A stretch of 11,065 bases of DNA from an uncultured Actinomycetes bacterium (GTDB lineage: Bacteria > Actinomycetota > Actinomycetes > Mycobacteriales > Mycobacteriaceae), in contig CAIWCQ010000009.1 of NCBI GenBank assembly GCA_903911165.1, positions 1-11,065 of the forward strand. Reading direction: 5' to 3'. Below the pieces are notes generated by a model. That model saw only the letters and a program-made list of their open reading frames with translations. It did no database searches and was not told where the DNA came from. Of this stretch, positions 8,131 to 11,065 are shown one piece after another (position 1 is the first letter of the stretch; each line of letters opens with the position of its first letter). Position numbers and translations under genes: made by a program.

Positions 8131-9515
8131 CTTCCGATGCCAATCAGCCGGGCGGACGGGGGACTGTGCGGTATTGCGTTGTCGGAGCGGGCATTTCAGG
8201 TCTGGTGGCCGCCTACCGGATCCGAAGTGCGGTCGGCGAACGTGCCGACATCACCGTGTTCGATCCGGCCGACCGTCCCGGCGGTGTCCTGCGGACCGAG
8301 CGACTCGGGGGCCAATCGGTAGACATCGGTGCCGAGGCATTCATCGTCCGTCGCCCAGAGGTACCGGCCCTGCTGGCCGAACTCGGTTTGACGGACCGGC
8401 TGATCGGAACCACCGGCGTGCGCCCGGTTGTGTACAGCCAGGCCCGGCTGCATCCCCTGCCGGCCGGCACGGTCAACGGCATCCCGAGTTCGGTGGAATC
8501 GGTGGCCGGCCTCGTCGACGCGACCACCTGCGCGCAGATCGCCGCCGAGCCGGACCGGACCCTGCGGTGGCGGCCCGGCTCGGATCCCGCGCTCGGCGAT
8601 GTGGTCGCCGACCGGTTCGGTGAGCAAGTGGTGGCTCGCTCAGTGGATCCTCTGGTCGGCGGCGTCTATGCCGGATCGGCGGCCGGGATCGGGCTTCGGT
8701 CGGCGGTGCCGGTGGTGGCGGCCGCTCTCGACGCCGGCGCCGGAAGTCTGACCGAAGCGGTTCGGGCGGCGCTGGCAGGAACCGGCAGCGGGCCGGTCTT
8801 CGGTGCTCTCGCCGGCGGCTATCAGGTGCTGCTCGACGCGCTGCTGGCCCACACCGGGGCGCACTGGGTCCAGGCGCCGGTACGACACATCACCGCTGCG
8901 GATTTGGGCTGGCATCTTCACGACGACACCGGCCGAACCTGGCCGGCCGACGCCGTGGTGCTGGCGGTGCCCGCCCCGCAGGCGGCCGCACTGCTCGTCG
9001 ATCTCGCACCGCGGGCCGCCGCGGCGGCCGGGCGAATTCCGGTCGCCTCGGCGGCGGTACTGGCCATGGCCGTCGACCCTGGCACGCCCTTGCCTGCACA
9101 GTCCGGTGTGCTGGCGGCCACCGGAGAGCTGTTGCATGCCAAAGCGATCACGCTCACAACCCGGAAATGGGGCGTCCGTGGCGACGCCGAATTGCTGCGG
9201 ATGTCGTTCGGCCGCTTCGGTGACGACATCGCCAGCGCCACCGACGATCACCAACTGCAGGCGTGGGCCCGCGACGATCTGGCCGCGGTGTTCGGTATCG
9301 ACGTTGACCCGATCGAGGTGACGATCCACCGCTGGATCGATGCCCTGCCGCAGTACGCACCCGGCCACGGCGATCTGGTCGCCGAGATCCGGGCCGGTTT
9401 GCCGTCCGGCTTGGCTGTCGCGGGCAATTACCTTGACGGAGTCGGGGTCCCGGCCTGCGTTGCCGCGGCCGGTCGGGCCGCGGCCGCGGTGGTGGCCGCT
9501 ACAGTCCCAGATTAG
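8127..9515 (+). CDS. hemY: Coproporphyrinogen III / protoporphyrinogen oxidase (HemY/CgoX type)
   Basis: FAD-dependent, oxygen-using oxidase of the HemY family. In actinobacteria with HemQ it is expected to oxidise coproporphyrinogen III to coproporphyrin III (CgoX) rather than act on protoporphyrinogen. The protein is 462 aa. The Rossmann FAD motif [14 protein letters not shown] is at 18-31 and [14 protein letters not shown] at 49-62. [15 protein letters not shown] continues the dinucleotide-binding fold, and [22 protein letters not shown] is the C-terminal FAD-contact region. GTG 8127 overlaps the hemE stop (GTGA). GTG 8166, 13 codons in, would give an N-terminus closer to homologues as I recall them and cannot be excluded. 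The last codons (Val-Pro-Asp-stop) are the start of a tandem repeat that runs into hemQ. Matches Rv2677c. Confidence 0.95.
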   Translation: MTSDANQPGGRGTVRYCVVGAGISGLVAAYRIRSAVGERADITVFDPADRPGGVLRTERLGGQSVDIGAEAFIVRRPEVPALLAELGLTDRLIGTTGVRPVVYSQARLHPLPAGTVNGIPSSVESVAGLVDATTCAQIAAEPDRTLRWRPGSDPALGDVVADRFGEQVVARSVDPLVGGVYAGSAAGIGLRSAVPVVAAALDAGAGSLTEAVRAALAGTGSGPVFGALAGGYQVLLDALLAHTGAHWVQAPVRHITAADLGWHLHDDTGRTWPADAVVLAVPAPQAAALLVDLAPRAAAAAGRIPVASAAVLAMAVDPGTPLPAQSGVLAATGELLHAKAITLTTRKWGVRGDAELLRMSFGRFGDDIASATDDHQLQAWARDDLAAVFGIDVDPIEVTIHRWIDALPQYAPGHGDLVAEIRAGLPSGLAVAGNYLDGVGVPACVAAAGRAAAAVVAATVPD

Positions 9516-9590
9516 GCGCCCGTGGCCGCCAGGGGTCCCAGACTAGGCGCCCGTGGCCGCCGGGGTCCCAGACTAGGCGCCCGTGGCACC
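9504..9590 (+). repeat. About 30-bp tandem repeat x3 across the hemY stop and into the hemQ start
   Basis: Copies start at 9504 (31 bp), 9535 (30 bp) and 9565 (truncated, about 26 bp to 9590). Copies 1 and 2 differ by one substitution (GATTAG to GACTAG) and one deleted base in the 3' end. Copy 3 keeps GTCCCAGACTAGGCGCCCGT and ends in GGCACC just before ATG 9591. Copy 1 holds the last codons and TAG stop of hemY, so copies 2 and 3 are duplicated stop regions (TAG at 9544 and 9574, both out of the hemY frame). Copies 1 and 2 each contain a GGCG...CGCC inverted repeat (9515-9530 and 9546-9561). Confidence 0.95.
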
Positions 9591-9599
9591 ATGGGAGTC

Positions 9600-10304
9600 A
9601 TGGCGAAACTGGACTACGACACGCTTAACGCCACCGTCCGCTACGTGATGTTCTCGGCATTCGCGGTGCGACCCGGGGTGCTGGGCTACGAGGACGAATC
9701 CCGGGCCGCGGTAATCGACGAGACCGCCACGTTCCTCAAGCAGCAGGAGGACAGCGGCGTGGTCATCCGCGGCCTCTACGATGTGGCCGGGATGCGGGCC
9801 GACGCCGATTTCATGATCTGGACCCATGCCGAACGACTCGAGGCGTTGCAGAGCACCTACAGCGACTTCCGGCGGACCACCACACTCGGGCGCGCGGTCA
9901 CGCCGGTGTGGAGCAGTGTCGCGCTGCATCGCCCGGCGGAGTTCAACAAGAGCCACGTGCCGGCGTTCCTGGCCGGCGAGGAACCGGGCAACTACGTCTG
10001 CGTCTACCCGTTCGTGCGGTCGCTGGAGTGGTACCTGCTGCCCGACGATGAGCGGCGCAAGATGCTCACCGACCACGGGATAGCCGCCCGCAGTTACAAA
10101 GACGTGCGGGCCAACACCGTTCCGGCCTTCGCGCTCGGCGACTACGAGTGGATCCTGGCATTCGAGGCGGCGGAGTTGCACCGGATCGTCGACCTGATGC
10201 GTGACCTGCGTGCCACTGAGGCCCGCCTGCACGTCCGCGAGGAGATCCCGTTCTTCACCGGCCCCAGGGTCGGCGTCGAGGAACTCGTCAACCGGTTGCC
10301 GTAG
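9600..10304 (+). CDS. hemQ: Coproheme decarboxylase HemQ (ChdC), chlorite dismutase family
   Basis: Peroxide-dependent enzyme that decarboxylates two propionates of Fe-coproporphyrin III to give haem b, the last step of the coproporphyrin-dependent pathway. It is 234 aa from ATG 9600. Residues whose spacing matches C. diphtheriae ChdC as I recall it are H119 (FNKSH, distal), Y136 (VYPFVR, the radical-forming tyrosine), R140, and H159 (MLTDHG, proximal haem ligand). ATG 9600 gives [10 protein letters not shown], the family N-terminus; GGGAG precedes it by only 2 bases. ATG 9591 (adds MGV) is possible. GTG 9522 in the same frame would add 26 Arg/Gly-rich residues translated from the repeat and is unlikely. 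It ends 5 bp before the convergent msrB. Matches Rv2676c. Confidence 0.96.
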   Translation: MAKLDYDTLNATVRYVMFSAFAVRPGVLGYEDESRAAVIDETATFLKQQEDSGVVIRGLYDVAGMRADADFMIWTHAERLEALQSTYSDFRRTTTLGRAVTPVWSSVALHRPAEFNKSHVPAFLAGEEPGNYVCVYPFVRSLEWYLLPDDERRKMLTDHGIAARSYKDVRANTVPAFALGDYEWILAFEAAELHRIVDLMRDLRATEARLHVREEIPFFTGPRVGVEELVNRLP

Positions 10305-10325
10305 GCCGGCTAGGGGCCCTCCGGC
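10305..10325. terminator. Possible bidirectional hairpin between hemQ and msrB
   Basis: GCCGG at 10305-10309 pairs with CCGGC at 10321-10325. Inside, AGG (10312-10314) can pair with CCT (10318-10320) around a 3-base loop, leaving a 2-base bulge at 10310-10311. It spans the 5-bp gap between the two convergent stops and the last codons of msrB. There is no T-tract on either side, so if it terminates transcription it is not a classic intrinsic terminator. Confidence 0.35.
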
Positions 10326-10717
10326 ACCAGCTTCAGGCAAATCGAGTTGATGCAGTAGCGCTGGTCGGTCGGGGTGGGGTAGCCCTCACCGTCGAAGACG
10401 TGGCCGAGATGGCTGTGGCAGTTGGCGCACACCACCTCCACGCGGCGCATGCCCATCGTGTCATCGGAACGCAGGATCACCGCATCCGAGTGCGACGGGT
10501 CGAAGAACGACGGCCAACCGCAGTGTGACTCGAACTTCTCGGTGCTGCGGAACAGTTCGGCTTCGCAGGCCCGGCATTGATAGGTGCCCTCGGTCTTGGT
10601 ATCGGTGTATTCACCGGTGAATGCGGGCTCGGTGCCGGCCTCGCGCAGCACCCGATACTCCGCGGTGTTGAGCCGGTTGCGCCATTCGTCGTCGGATAGT
10701 TCCAGCATGCGCGCCAC
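10310..10717 (-). CDS. msrB: Peptide methionine (R)-S-oxide reductase
   Basis: Repairs oxidised proteins by reducing the R epimer of methionine sulfoxide, using thioredoxin as reductant. Full length at 135 aa. Two CXXC pairs, C48/C51 (YQCRACEAELF) and C97/C100 (VCANCHSHLGHVF), form the zinc site. C122 in RYCINS is the catalytic cysteine. HCGWPSFF contains C66, a candidate recycling cysteine, and an extra cysteine, C127, follows the active site. No signal peptide, so cytoplasmic. The start is GTG 10717, with ATG 10708 three codons later as an alternative; neither has a clear SD. aftC ends 43 bp upstream on the same strand, so the two may be co-transcribed. The 3' end faces hemQ. Matches Rv2674. 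Confidence 0.97.
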   Translation of the reverse strand: MARMLELSDDEWRNRLNTAEYRVLREAGTEPAFTGEYTDTKTEGTYQCRACEAELFRSTEKFESHCGWPSFFDPSHSDAVILRSDDTMGMRRVEVVCANCHSHLGHVFDGEGYPTPTDQRYCINSICLKLVPEGP

Positions 10718-10760
10718 GGTACCGCGAGCGTTACGCCAGCGCAGCAGTCGAGGCCGAACG

Positions 10761-11065
10761 TCACGCAGGCGTCACGCTCGGTGCGGGAGAGCGTCGTGTC
10801 GCTGCCATCCATGCCGGGTCTATCCCGTCTTCGAGGCGGCCTTCGGCCTTGGCGTCGAGGTACCGGAAGTACAGCACGCAGAACACCACGATCAGCATCA
10901 GCGACCACCCGTAGGTGATCTTCATGTATTCCAGGAACCGGCCCGTCGTCGGCAGGCGCCACATCAGCCAACGGTCCAGTGTCAGGAAGCCGTAGGTGGC
11001 CAGCCAGGCCGGCCAGTTGCGCAGCACCGAGTTCTTGAGCACCACCGTCATCAGGAACGGGAACA
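10761..11065 (-). CDS. aftC: Arabinofuranosyltransferase AftC, C-terminal part (5' end outside window)
   Basis: The last 100 residues of a membrane protein; the frame is open to the window edge. The sequence FPFLMTVVLKNSVLRNWPAW, the segment around TYGFLTLDRWLMW, ITYGWSLMLIVVFCVLYFRYLDAKAEG and DGIDPAW closely match my recollection of the C-terminus of M. tuberculosis AftC (Rv2673). AftC is a GT-C type enzyme that uses decaprenyl-phosphoryl arabinose and adds alpha-1,3 branches to the arabinan of arabinogalactan and lipoarabinomannan. Two hydrophobic helices are visible, the second followed by a charged cytoplasmic-type tail. The catalytic N-terminal part cannot be seen. Position next to msrB supports the call. 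Confidence 0.88.
   Translation of the reverse strand, partial: FPFLMTVVLKNSVLRNWPAWLATYGFLTLDRWLMWRLPTTGRFLEYMKITYGWSLMLIVVFCVLYFRYLDAKAEGRLEDGIDPAWMAATRRSPAPSVTPA

Noticed and set aside
9504..9590. Tandem repeat read as a CRISPR array or phage attachment site
   Set aside because: Copies are directly adjacent without spacers, there are no cas genes, and nothing integrated is next to it. It is a simple tandem duplication.
8640..10340. Minus-strand open frames of 242 and 255 codons opposite hemY and hemQ
   Set aside because: Both are antisense to genes with clear active-site motifs, and neither has a recognisable domain or start signal.
10718..10760. Separate promoter or small gene between aftC and msrB
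   Set aside because: Only 43 bp, with no good TANNNT at proper spacing before GTG 10717 and no open frame.
1..11065. A novel defence, secretion or biosynthetic system
   Set aside because: Every gene here fits a known core family in a syntenic order; no integrase, transposase, toxin-antitoxin pair, unusual composition island or unknown multi-gene cluster is visible.

Overview
The window looks like a chromosomal housekeeping region of a mycobacterium or close relative (Mycobacterium/Mycolicibacterium). The evidence is high G+C, frequent GTG starts, few Shine-Dalgarno (SD) sites, and a gene order and protein sequences that match, from memory, the M. tuberculosis Rv2690c-Rv2673 segment in mirror orientation. 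Comparisons with M. tuberculosis below are recalled, not computed.

Layout. Positions 1-5115 (+) hold a tight run: the 3' end of an APC-type permease, a TrmA/RlmD-like RNA methyltransferase, the Na+/H+ antiporter nhaA, and dxs for 1-deoxy-D-xylulose-5-phosphate synthase. Junctions are a 4-bp overlap, a 14-bp overlap and a 9-bp gap. A TAGACT -10-like hexamer overlaps the nhaA stop codon and sits 6 nt before the dxs ATG, so dxs probably also has its own leaderless promoter. Positions 5098-6991 (-) hold a DUF3000 gene followed, 1 nt later, by an RNase D-like 3'-5' exonuclease. The exonuclease ends in an 18-bp convergent overlap with dxs. Positions 7081-10304 (+) hold a haem operon, hemE-hemY-hemQ, of the coproporphyrin-dependent type used by actinobacteria. 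hemH is not in the window. Positions 10310-11065 (-) hold msrB and, upstream of it, the 3' end of aftC, an arabinofuranosyltransferase gene for cell-wall arabinan.

Compared with the remembered M. tuberculosis order, nhaA occupies the place of a block of ABC/arsenic-transport genes, an enoyl-CoA hydratase gene (echA15) is missing between DUF3000 and hemE, and a methyltransferase gene (Rv2675c) is missing between hemQ and msrB.

I see no mobile element, CRISPR array, tRNA or rRNA, toxin-antitoxin or defence system, and no sign of a novel multi-gene system. The less ordinary features are small. Three separate short tandem duplications all lie at gene boundaries: 15 bp x3 at the methyltransferase start, 12 bp x2 in the RNase D tail, and about 30 bp x3 across the hemY stop into the hemQ start. 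There is also a calcium-loop-like DxDxDG motif on the NhaA tail, and two candidate leaderless promoters.
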